From Chloroflexota bacterium (GTDB lineage Bacteria; Chloroflexota; Limnocylindria; Limnocylindrales; CSP1-4), in contig PMJT01000097.1 in assembly GCA_003158495.1 (NCBI GenBank), positions 2,551-9,325 of the forward strand: a DNA stretch of 6,775 bases, read 5' to 3'. The translations under genes were made by a program, and so were the position numbers. This document shows, piece by piece, positions 1-6,445 of the stretch (the first letter of the stretch is position 1; each line of letters begins with the position of its first letter). The notes under the pieces were generated by a model. It did no database searches. It was not told where the DNA came from and saw only the letters and a program-made list of their open reading frames with translations.

Positions 1-1643
1 CGGAGCCGACGGCGGCCAGGGCCAGGGTGCTGGCTTCGCTGGCTCACTTCCGGATGCTCGAAGGCGTCTTCTCGGAGGCGAAGCGGTATGCCCAGGAGGC
101 CGTCGATGTCGCGACCGCCGTCGGCGACGAGGCCCGGCAGGAGTTCCTCCACGCCACGTGCACCCTCGCCGTGGCCGATTCCTGGGGTGAGGACCCGGAG
201 CCGGCCGTCTGGAAGCTGCGTCAGACCCGCGACGAAGCTGCCGAACTGGGCCACCTCGACGACCTGTTCCGCGTGTACGCCAATCTCACCACGGTCCTGG
301 ATCTGCTGGGCCGGCGTGAAGAGGCCATCGCCATCGCGTTCGAAGGCATCGCCGAGGCCGAGCGGGCCGGTCAGGCCACCGTCTACGGCAACTTCCTGCG
401 CGCCAACGCCGCGGACTCGCTGTTCTTCCTGGGCCGCTGGGCAGAATGCCGCCGTCTCTGCCTGGATGCCCTGAGCTGGAACCCGGTGGGGATCTGGTTC
501 CTCTCGCCGCTGCTGACACTGGCCACGGTCGAAGTCGCCACGAGTGCCGGCGAGTCGGCCGGTCGATTGCTCGGCCAGGTCCTGCTCGCCATCGAGACCG
601 TCCAGGACCCGCAGTTCTCCGTGCCGGCCCACCAGGCCGCCGTGGCCTACGCGCTCTGGCAGGAGGACCTCGTCGACGCTCATCGGTCGGCAGAAGGGGG
701 CTGGCTCCGTGTGAGCGACACGGAGGACTGGCTTCTCATGGCCCGCATGGCCGCGACCTGTCTTGAGGTCGATGCCGAAGTCTCGGCCGATGCTCATCGC
801 CGCCGCGACCTGGCCTCCCTGGCCGCCGCGCGCGAGCGGAGCCTGCCCGTCCTGCTCCGGGCCGAGGCCGTGGTCCGGGCCTGCGGCGTATCTCAGAAGA
901 CCGGCTCTCGGCGTCAGGCCGACCTGGCGATCAGGACGGCCCGCGCCTTCCGCACCCGGATCGAGGGTCACGACGAGCCGGAGACCTGGCATCAGCTATC
1001 CCTGGACTGGGCCGAGCTCGGCGACCCGTATGAATCTGCCCGAGCCAGCTGGCGCGAGGCCGAGGCTCTCCTCGATCAGTCGCGCGGCCGGTCCACCCGG
1101 ACCGTGGCCCGGGACCCGCTGATCGCCGCCGCCGAGGCCGCCTTCAAACTCGGCGCGATGCCGCTGCTGCGGGCCGTCGCCGAACTCGCGCGCCGGGCCA
1201 TGATCCCGCTGCCGAAACAGATCGAAGTGACGCTCGGCAGCAGTACCGAGCCGGCCGCCCTTCCGGGACGCACCGGTACGGCGGCCGCCAGGCCCGCGGC
1301 CCGAACGGGCATGAGGCCGAGGCCGTATTCGATCGTGCCGGCGCCGCGCGAAGGCCGCCCGGCCGCCGGTTCAGGCCCGCGTCACGAGCCGGGTCTCATG
1401 GCCGACTTCGCGGCACCGTCGAAGCAGCCGCCCCAGCACGACTTTGGCCTGAGCAAGCGCGAGATCGAGGTCCTGGCGCTCATAGCCGAGGGCCGCAGCA
1501 ATCCGGAGATCGGCCGTCGCCTCTTCATAACCCGCAAGACCGTGGCCGTTCACGTCAGCAACATACTGACCAAGCTCGGCGTCTCCGGCCGAGTAGAGGC
1601 GGCCGCGGCGGCGATCCGGTTGGGTCTGACCGAGGGCGACTGA
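1..1643 (+). CDS. LuxR-family transcriptional regulator with TPR-like repeats, 5'-partial
   Basis: C-terminal part of a large LuxR-type regulator that should bind DNA through its last 66 residues. The frame stays open to the left edge (codons from base 3). The GTG at 27 has no convincing ribosome binding site and falls inside helical-repeat sequence, so the true start lies outside the window. Residue numbers here count from that GTG. Residues 1-400 are Ala/Leu-rich helical pairs of TPR type (for example LGRREEAIAIAFEGIAEAER and LGDPYESARASWREAEALL). Residues about 403-472 are a Pro/Ala/Arg/Gly linker that looks disordered. Residues 473-538 are the LuxR helix-turn-helix: GLSKREIEVLALIAEGRSN, then the recognition region ITRKTVAVHVSNILTKLGV. 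In this family a long regulator of this kind usually carries an N-terminal AAA/NB-ARC ATPase (LAL or MalT type) or an adenylate cyclase domain; which is present here cannot be seen. Target genes are unknown. The family call is secure. Confidence 0.9.
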   Translation, partial: EPTAARARVLASLAHFRMLEGVFSEAKRYAQEAVDVATAVGDEARQEFLHATCTLAVADSWGEDPEPAVWKLRQTRDEAAELGHLDDLFRVYANLTTVLDLLGRREEAIAIAFEGIAEAERAGQATVYGNFLRANAADSLFFLGRWAECRRLCLDALSWNPVGIWFLSPLLTLATVEVATSAGESAGRLLGQVLLAIETVQDPQFSVPAHQAAVAYALWQEDLVDAHRSAEGGWLRVSDTEDWLLMARMAATCLEVDAEVSADAHRRRDLASLAAARERSLPVLLRAEAVVRACGVSQKTGSRRQADLAIRTARAFRTRIEGHDEPETWHQLSLDWAELGDPYESARASWREAEALLDQSRGRSTRTVARDPLIAAAEAAFKLGAMPLLRAVAELARRAMIPLPKQIEVTLGSSTEPAALPGRTGTAAARPAARTGMRPRPYSIVPAPREGRPAAGSGPRHEPGLMADFAAPSKQPPQHDFGLSKREIEVLALIAEGRSNPEIGRRLFITRKTVAVHVSNILTKLGVSGRVEAAAAAIRLGLTEGD

Positions 1644-1688
1644 GCGCGGCCGTCGCGCCGGTAGCCGCCCATATTCGGCCCAGAAACT

Positions 1689-1719
1689 AAGAAACCCGGA
1701 CATCCGATCCGGGTTTCTT
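1689..1719 (+). terminator. Rho-independent terminator, probably bidirectional
   Basis: A perfect 12-bp stem (AAGAAACCCGGA / TCCGGGTTTCTT) closes a 7-base loop. It starts 46 bases after the stop of the LuxR gene. On the plus strand the 3' arm ends in TTTCTT and is followed by GCTTGTG, a moderately U-rich tail. On the minus strand the hairpin lies 15 bases past the stop of the small minus-strand ORF and is followed by AGTTTCT. It can therefore serve both convergent genes. Seen directly as an inverted repeat; termination is inferred. Confidence 0.8.
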
Positions 1720-1733
1720 GCTTGTGATCCGAC

Positions 1734-1805
1734 CTACCACCAACGCTTGCCGAGAATGGTGAGGACAAGCGCCAGGCCGATCGGAGCCAGTTGAAGGATA
1801 TGCAC
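1734..1805 (-). CDS. Putative 23-residue small membrane protein
   Basis: A GTG-started ORF of 23 codons plus TAG that matches no family I recognise. After the start and one His comes an uncharged stretch, ILQLAPIGLALVLTILG, long enough for one membrane helix (with a mid-helix Pro), then the positively charged, aromatic end KRWW. This is the usual look of a single-pass small membrane protein with its C-terminus inside. Support for expression: a perfect AAGGAG at 1812-1817 sits 6 bases before the GTG, and a strong hairpin follows the stop. It is convergent with the LuxR gene and divergent from mgtC. It could be a small membrane regulator (MgtR-like in concept only), a type I toxin-like peptide, or a chance ORF. 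The site and the hydrophobic-then-basic composition argue against chance, but there is no homology evidence. Confidence 0.5.
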   Translation of the reverse strand: MHILQLAPIGLALVLTILGKRWW

Positions 1806-1811
1806 AGCCGA

Positions 1812-1817
1812 CTCCTT
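1812..1817 (-). promoter_or_regulatory. Ribosome binding site of the small membrane ORF
   Basis: On the minus strand the sequence reads AAGGAG, an exact Shine-Dalgarno core, with 6 bases to the GTG at 1805. It is one of the strongest such sites in the window and the main reason for calling the 23-codon ORF. Chance occurrence in an intergenic region is possible. Confidence 0.5.
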
Positions 1818-1961
1818 GACTTTTGTTGGCCGCAAACTCCCCGACGCGGCTCCCACACGGTAGACCCCTGTCTTTCGGCGACACAATCGCCATTACGTAC
1901 CGGGTCCTGGGGCTACGAGCGGGGGGTACCGCTTCTAGGGCGGCAAAGGGACTATGCGGTC

Positions 1962-1984
1962 CGGCGCTTATTCCGCCGTTATTT
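1962..1984 (+). promoter_or_regulatory. Short hairpin with U-rich tail in mgtC leader (possible attenuator)
   Basis: CGGCG (1962-1966) pairs with CGCCG (1974-1978) across a 7-base AT-rich loop and is followed at once by TTATTT. This has the shape of a weak intrinsic terminator about 100 bases upstream of the mgtC start. The 5-bp stem is short. Whether any transcript starts upstream of it is unknown, so attenuation is only a possibility. Confidence 0.25.
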
Positions 1985-2021
1985 AGGTCGCCCGCCGGCT
2001 GCTTGCCCCTGGCTAATACAC

Positions 2022-2049
2022 TGCGACGATCCGGATCGGACTTGTCGCA
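2022..2049 (+). repeat. Nested inverted repeat upstream of mgtC (operator or 5'-UTR hairpin)
   Basis: TGCGAC (2022-2027) is repeated inverted as GTCGCA (2044-2049). The spacer contains the perfect 10-bp palindrome GATCCGGATC (2028-2037). The block starts 2 bases after the TAATAC patch and ends 19 bases before the mgtC ribosome binding site. It could be a protein binding site or an RNA hairpin in the leader. The symmetry is seen directly; function is inferred. Confidence 0.35.
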
Positions 2050-2068
2050 CTCACGTCCCGGACACTTC

Positions 2069-2075
2069 GAGGTGA
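2069..2075 (+). promoter_or_regulatory. Ribosome binding site deciding the mgtC GTG start
   Basis: GAGGTGA lies 6 bases before the GTG at 2082. This is near-ideal strength and spacing and fixes the start at GTG rather than at any later ATG. Confidence 0.85.
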
Positions 2076-2081
2076 ATTGGC

Positions 2082-2768
2082 GTGTCGACTGAAATCTCGT
2101 TCCAGTTCGACATCCTCGTCCGGCTGGTCGCCGCCGCCCTCGTGGGAGCTGGCCTGGGGCTCGAGCGCGAGCTCCACGGGCACCAGGCCGGCATGAGAAC
2201 TCATATGCTCGTCGCCCTGGGCTCGGCCATATTCACAGTCCTGTCGATCTACGGCTTCTCGGCGACACCGGGAATGGCCGCCCCGGACCCCACCAGAATC
2301 TCGGCCCAGATCGTCACCGGCATCGGCTTTCTCGGCGCGGGCGCGATCATCAAGTACGGTACCAATATCCGTGGCCTGACCACCGCCGCGAGCCTGTGGG
2401 TCGTCGCGTCACTGGGCGTCGCTGCCGGCGCGGGGGCGTACTTTCTTGCGGCGACCGGCACTCTGATCGCCCTGCTGGCCCTGTGGCCGCTCCACATCCT
2501 GGTCGGCAGGTTGAATCTGCAGGGCGGCCAGCTCATTCGGCTCGAGCTCGAGCTCAAGAAGCTGGACGCCTTCGCGGGTGTGTCGAGGGTTCTGCTAAGT
2601 CACCACGTCGAGACGGTGACGGTCGCGAGCGAGAAGGCGAAGGTCGGCCACCGAATGGAACTCGAGCTGCGACTGCCCAACGCGAGCGCGACCCACTCCG
2701 TGCTTGCAGACCTGGAAGCGCTTCCCGGCGTGGAGATCCGAACGGTAAACGCGGCGGAGGAAGCCTGA
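2082..2768 (+). CDS. mgtC: MgtC/SapB family membrane protein
   Basis: A 228-residue inner-membrane protein of the MgtC/SapB family, linked in other bacteria to growth in low magnesium, to acid or intramacrophage survival and to control of ATP synthase; it is not itself a proven Mg2+ pump. Five hydrophobic segments are visible, near residues 10-27, 41-59, 74-92, 98-118 and 121-141. Family signatures are present: GLGLERELHGHQAGMRTHML (residues 24-43) with the acidic and basic residues typical of the first loop, and AQIVTGIGFLGAGAI followed by IRGLTTAASLW (75-106). Residues about 151-225 form a soluble tail (LIRLELELKK onward) with the beta-alpha pattern of the ACT-like C-terminal domain of longer members. 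The gene stands alone, with its own leader and ribosome binding site, and converges on the histidine kinase. Family membership is certain; physiological role and true orthology to enterobacterial mgtC are not. Confidence 0.93.
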   Translation: MSTEISFQFDILVRLVAAALVGAGLGLERELHGHQAGMRTHMLVALGSAIFTVLSIYGFSATPGMAAPDPTRISAQIVTGIGFLGAGAIIKYGTNIRGLTTAASLWVVASLGVAAGAGAYFLAATGTLIALLALWPLHILVGRLNLQGGQLIRLELELKKLDAFAGVSRVLLSHHVETVTVASEKAKVGHRMELELRLPNASATHSVLADLEALPGVEIRTVNAAEEA

Positions 2769-2786
2769 CCCCTAAGCGCCCTTTGG

Positions 2787-2806
2787 TGCGGCCGGTTCCG
2801 GCCGCA
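2787..2806. terminator. GC-rich hairpin in convergent mgtC/kinase junction
   Basis: TGCGGCCGG (2787-2795) and CCGGCCGCA (2798-2806) are perfectly complementary around TT; with a realistic 4-base loop the stem is 8 bp. It lies 19 bases after the mgtC stop and 31 bases beyond the kinase stop, the place for a shared terminator. No U-tract follows it on either strand, so classical intrinsic termination is uncertain. Confidence 0.45.
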
Positions 2807-2830
2807 AACCCGGATCGGGGCGAACGGGTT
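2807..2830. terminator. Second hairpin in the convergent junction
   Basis: AACCCG (2807-2812) pairs with CGGGTT (2825-2830) around a 12-base loop, directly next to the stronger hairpin. It sits 7 bases past the kinase stop on the minus strand, without a U-tract. Together the two may slow or end both convergent transcripts. Confidence 0.25.
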
Positions 2831-2836
2831 CGAGGC

Positions 2837-5800
2837 TCAGGCAGGCGCCTTCGTCATTGCCGCGTCGACAGCCGCAAGGAGGGCCTCGCGCGTGAACGGC
2901 TTGGCAAGGAACTCGATGCCGGGCTCCAGGACGCCGTCACGGACGATGCCCTTCTCGGTGTGGCCGGACATGTACAGGATCCGGATGCCCGGCCGTGCCG
3001 CGGCGAGTTTCGAAGCGACCTCGCGACCGCTCATCCCCGGCATGACGACGTCGGTCAGCAGCAGCTTCACGTCGGCGTCATGCGGCACAGTCAGGGCCTC
3101 CTCACCGTTCGCGGCCGCCAGGATCGTGTAGCCCGCGGACTCGAGGACGCGGCTCGCGAAGCGCCTTACCCCGGCGTCGTCCTCTACCACGAGGATCGTC
3201 TCGGATCGCTTCGGTGCCGTCGTCATGGCCGACGGTGCGAAGGCCGCCGCGGCCGCGTCATCGACTCGTGGCAGGTACACGGTCAGCGTTGCGCCCCGGT
3301 CCGGCTCGCTCCTGGCCGTGACCTTGCCGCCGGACATCCGCACGATGCCGTACACGGTGGCCAGCCCAAGGCCCGTGCCCTGGCTCGGGTCCTTCGTAGT
3401 GAAGAAGGGCTCGAAGATCCGTTCCAGGGTGGCCGAGTCCATGCCGATGCCGGTATCCGTGACCGATAGTGCCACCATCGGTCCGGGTGGAGTGGGCCCG
3501 TCCGCGACCACGCTTTGGGCGGTTCCCACGTCGGACACCTCGATCGTCACCTTGCCGCCATCCGGCATCGCGTCCCTGGAGTTGAGGACGAGGTTGACGA
3601 TCACCTGCTCCAGTTGGCCCGGATCCACGCGAACGCGGCCGACGCCCTCCGGTGCAATTGTCTCGAGTTCCACGTCCTCGCCGATGAGGCGGCGGAGCAT
3701 CGGCTCCAGGTGTCGAACCGTTTCGGCGGGGTCGACCACCAGCGGCTTGAGGACGGTTCGCCGGGCGAAGGCCAGGAGCTGGCGCGTCAGCTCGGCGGCA
3801 CGGTCGGCGGCGATTTCGATCTGCTCGAGGTCCTCGCGCGCGGCGTGGTTGTCTCGAATCTCTCCCAGGGCGAGGCTCGCATTGCCGCGGATCACGGTCA
3901 GAAGGTTGTTGAAGTCGTGGGCAACGCCGCCGGCGAGCCTGGCGATCCCCTCCATCTTCTGGGCTTCGCGCAGCTGGGCTTCGAGGGCGGCACGCTCCGA
4001 TTCGGCTCTCTTGCGATCGGTCGCGTCGCGGGCGATACCGAGGATGGCCGGTTCGCCGCCCAGATCGATGATCGTGGAGATCATCTCGACTGGAACGGGG
4101 GTGCCGTCGCGCTTCAAGTGGACCGTTTCGAAGGCGAGACGGCCGTTCTCCTGGATGGTCCTGATGAGCGAATTGATCGCCGGCGCCGTGCCCGGCTGGC
4201 TGATCTCGGCCACCGACAGACCGAGGATCTCCGCCCTGGTGTAGCCCAGGCGTTCGCAGGCGGTCTGGTTTGCCTCGATGAATCGGCCGTCCAGGTCGCT
4301 GATGAACATTGCGTCGCCGGCGGATTCGAACAGCGTCCGGAAACGCTCTTCGGACCGCTTCAGTTCCTGTTCGGATTCGTAGCGGTCGTGGATGTCCACG
4401 GCCGCGGTCACGATGCCGGTCATCTCCCCGTCTTCGGTGCGCAGCGGGGCCTTGGTGATGACGTGGAGGCGCGGCCGGCCGCCCCGGGCCGGCATCAGCG
4501 CCTCGTAGACCTGCGGAATGCCGTCGGCCAGCAGGATTCGATCGTGCTCCTTATGCAACTCGGGCTCGAACATGCCGAGTTCGGCGACAGTCCTGCCGAC
4601 GACTTCCTCGTTCCGCATTCCTCGAGTGGAAGCGAATTCGATGTTGCAGAGCTGGATCCGACCCTCGCGGTCCTTGGCGATGATCGGAATGGGGATCACG
4701 TCGAGCATCTGCTGGATGAAGCGGGCCTGTTCCCGGAGCGCCTCTTCGGACTTCATCCGATCGGTCAGGTCGCGCTGCACGGTCAGGACAGCCGGCTGGC
4801 CACGGAACTCGATGAGCCTGGAGACTCCCTCGATCGGGATCCGGGTTCCGTCCCGCCTGACGTGTTCGGTCTCGAAAACGAGACTACCTCGGGACATTAT
4901 CTGGGCGATCCGCTCCCGGATCAGGGCTGCCGCCTCGGGGGTGCTGATCCCGCCGACCGGCATCCCAAGCAGTTCCTCCCGCGTGTAGCCGAGCCGCTCG
5001 CAGAGTACCCGGTTGACCTCCAGGAACCTGCCGCCCGGCTCGGCGATCGTCACTGCATCGCCGACGCTGTCGAAGACCGCCTGGAACTCGAGGCCCGCTC
5101 GGCGCTCGGCTGCTTCTGACTCATGTTCGATCGTAATGTCGCGGACCGACGAAACGACGCCGATGATTGCGCCGAAGGCGTTCCGATGCGGCCGGTTGTT
5201 CTGGACGACCCAGCCGCGACGGCCGGTTCGCGTGATGACGTACTCGAACTCGCGCGAGGTCGGTTCGGCGCCGGCCAGGGCCGCCTCCAGGTCCTCGCCG
5301 ATGCCGGCGGCCATCACTTCGGGGAACTGCTCGCCGGCCTTCTTACTCAGGACCTGGTGGGCGGCCAGCCCGGTCAGTTCCTCCATGAACGGGTTCCAGA
5401 CGGCGATCCGGAGGTCTGAGTCGTAGACGATGATCCCCTCGCCGGCGCTGGCGATGATCGTCTCGACAAAGGCACTGCGCTCGCGCAGGTCTGTGATGTC
5501 GTGGAAGACGGCCGCGAACTGGCCTTCGGCGGGGCGATAAGCCTTGACCTCGAAGTACCGCCCGACGTTCGCGTTGTAGCTCTCAAACTGCTCCGGCTCC
5601 CCGGTCAGGGTGACTCGCCCGTATCGGTCGATCCACTCGGACTCGAGCCCGGGCAGGACCTCCAGCGCCGTCTTGCCGACGATGTCGGCGCGCTTGAGGC
5701 CGGTCATTGCCTCGAACGCCGGGTTCACGTCGAGGAATCGGTAGTCGATCGGCGCCCCCGTCTCGTCGAAGATCATCTCGTGCAGGGCTATGCCACTCAG

Positions 5801-6406
5801 ATCCTCCATGAAGAGGCGGTGGTAGTCCGTCCTGCCGGATGCCTTCGGGGCGGCCCTGGGCGGCGTCACGTCTCGGGCCGTGACGACGAGCCGGTAGCCG
5901 TCCCCGTCCGGTTCGACTGACAGATCGTGTTCGATCACCCTCGTCACGCCGTCCGCTCGCCGGAGGCGCTTGACCGATCGGCTTGGTTCCGACGCCCGGC
6001 CGCTGGCCAGGGCCAGTTCGACCATGGTTCTTACGCGGCGTCGCACGGCGTCCGAATCCCTTCCGGCCGGCAGGATGCGGGTGCAGATCTCCCACGCCGG
6101 CTGACCGATCATCTCGGCGGCCGACAGCCCGGTCATCTCCGCGGCGGCGTCGCTCCACGCGTTTACCAGACCGTCGCGATCCGTCAGGACCACGGCCGAA
6201 AGGGGCTCCTGTCTGCCGGCGGCCGATCCCGGCCGTTCCGGCTTCGCTACGCCCAACTCGTCCCTCTCGTGTCCAGCGAGCAGCGCAAACCGAAGGCAGT
6301 CCGTGGCCGTGACGCAGACGGGGAGGACGGCGCCCACCCCTGTGCCGCAACTCCCGTACGGTCCGGACGCCGGCACATCTTCGCACCCGGCGGAAGCCGA
6401 GTCCAT
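2837..6406 (-). CDS. Soluble hybrid histidine kinase: six PAS domains, HisKA, HATPase, receiver
   Basis: A 1189-residue cytoplasmic two-component hybrid sensor with no membrane segment. PAS domains lie near residues 66-180, 195-308, 310-428, 438-556, 560-678 and 682-803. PAS2 is the common IALHEMIFDETGAPIDYRFL type; PAS4 and PAS6 are close duplicates. A coiled linker (about 798-820) leads to HisKA with H-box GGVAHDFNNLL; H830 is the phosphoacceptor. The ATPase shows N-box LNSRDAMPDGG (N942), G1 DTGIGM (984-989), F-box FEPFFTTK (998-1005) and G2 GTGLGL (1010-1015). The C-terminal receiver keeps acidic E1075-D1077, phosphoacceptor D1119 in LLLTDVVMPGMSG, S1147 and K1169, so all catalytic residues are intact. 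There is no HPt or output domain, so its partner lies elsewhere. The ATG at 6406 lacks a ribosome binding site; a TTG at 6256 with AGAGGG upstream is a real alternative (1139 residues). Ligands of the PAS domains are unknown. Confidence 0.93.
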   Translation of the reverse strand: MDSASAGCEDVPASGPYGSCGTGVGAVLPVCVTATDCLRFALLAGHERDELGVAKPERPGSAAGRQEPLSAVVLTDRDGLVNAWSDAAAEMTGLSAAEMIGQPAWEICTRILPAGRDSDAVRRRVRTMVELALASGRASEPSRSVKRLRRADGVTRVIEHDLSVEPDGDGYRLVVTARDVTPPRAAPKASGRTDYHRLFMEDLSGIALHEMIFDETGAPIDYRFLDVNPAFEAMTGLKRADIVGKTALEVLPGLESEWIDRYGRVTLTGEPEQFESYNANVGRYFEVKAYRPAEGQFAAVFHDITDLRERSAFVETIIASAGEGIIVYDSDLRIAVWNPFMEELTGLAAHQVLSKKAGEQFPEVMAAGIGEDLEAALAGAEPTSREFEYVITRTGRRGWVVQNNRPHRNAFGAIIGVVSSVRDITIEHESEAAERRAGLEFQAVFDSVGDAVTIAEPGGRFLEVNRVLCERLGYTREELLGMPVGGISTPEAAALIRERIAQIMSRGSLVFETEHVRRDGTRIPIEGVSRLIEFRGQPAVLTVQRDLTDRMKSEEALREQARFIQQMLDVIPIPIIAKDREGRIQLCNIEFASTRGMRNEEVVGRTVAELGMFEPELHKEHDRILLADGIPQVYEALMPARGGRPRLHVITKAPLRTEDGEMTGIVTAAVDIHDRYESEQELKRSEERFRTLFESAGDAMFISDLDGRFIEANQTACERLGYTRAEILGLSVAEISQPGTAPAINSLIRTIQENGRLAFETVHLKRDGTPVPVEMISTIIDLGGEPAILGIARDATDRKRAESERAALEAQLREAQKMEGIARLAGGVAHDFNNLLTVIRGNASLALGEIRDNHAAREDLEQIEIAADRAAELTRQLLAFARRTVLKPLVVDPAETVRHLEPMLRRLIGEDVELETIAPEGVGRVRVDPGQLEQVIVNLVLNSRDAMPDGGKVTIEVSDVGTAQSVVADGPTPPGPMVALSVTDTGIGMDSATLERIFEPFFTTKDPSQGTGLGLATVYGIVRMSGGKVTARSEPDRGATLTVYLPRVDDAAAAAFAPSAMTTAPKRSETILVVEDDAGVRRFASRVLESAGYTILAAANGEEALTVPHDADVKLLLTDVVMPGMSGREVASKLAAARPGIRILYMSGHTEKGIVRDGVLEPGIEFLAKPFTREALLAAVDAAMTKAPA
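6262..6267 (-). promoter_or_regulatory. Candidate ribosome binding site for a shorter kinase start (TTG at 6256)
   Basis: On the minus strand AGAGGG lies 5 bases before an in-frame TTG (6254-6256, kinase residue 51). No comparable site precedes the ATG at 6406, where the upstream bases are CATTCGAATAGCGC. Starting at the TTG would drop 50 residues that belong to no domain and leave a short lead into PAS1. Confidence 0.4.
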
Positions 6407-6445
6407 GCGCTATTCGAATGAGGCCCGCCGCCCCACCAGAATCAG

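Larger units (their letters stand above)
1806..2081 (+). promoter_or_regulatory. Divergent intergenic region and mgtC leader
   Basis: About 276 bases without a credible protein-coding frame, lying between the divergent small ORF and mgtC, so both promoters should be here. It is visibly less GC-biased than the genes, with AT-richer patches such as TTATTTAGG (1979-1987) and GGCTAATACA (2011-2020). TAATAC at 2014-2019 could be a -10 element for mgtC, but I find no matching -35 at 16-18 bases, so the promoter is not assigned. Short stems occur at 1962-1978 and 2022-2049 (listed separately), and GGAC/GTCC can pair around 1949-1962. I compared it by eye with M-box, c-di-GMP-I and other common riboswitch cores and found no convincing match. 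Confidence 0.4.

Noticed and set aside
27..29. GTG as the true start of the LuxR gene
   Set aside because: The frame is open upstream to the edge, no Shine-Dalgarno precedes it, and it sits inside helical-repeat sequence, so the gene is cut by the window.
1900..1965. A riboswitch (c-di-GMP-I or M-box like) suggested by GGCAAAGGGACTATGCGG
   Set aside because: Only a loose resemblance in a few bases; the required helices and conserved core of either class cannot be drawn.
1791..2092. Two overlapping plus-strand frames of about 90 codons across the mgtC leader
   Set aside because: They have no ribosome binding site, their composition is Pro/Arg/Cys-rich with no recognisable fold, and one runs past the well-supported mgtC start.
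2396..3469. A 357-codon plus-strand frame overlapping mgtC and the kinase 3' end
   Set aside because: Arg/Gly-rich translation in a shifted frame of mgtC and antisense to the kinase receiver; both of those are certain genes.
3515..5119. A 534-codon open frame on the plus strand, antisense to the kinase
   Set aside because: Its translation has no domain pattern, and it mirrors the kinase, whose frame shows six PAS domains and full catalytic motifs. Long antisense frames are expected in high-GC genes.
6412..6419. The palindrome ATTCGAAT just upstream of the kinase ATG as an operator
   Set aside because: An 8-bp palindrome alone is too short to support a binding site, and it is inconclusive while the kinase start is uncertain.
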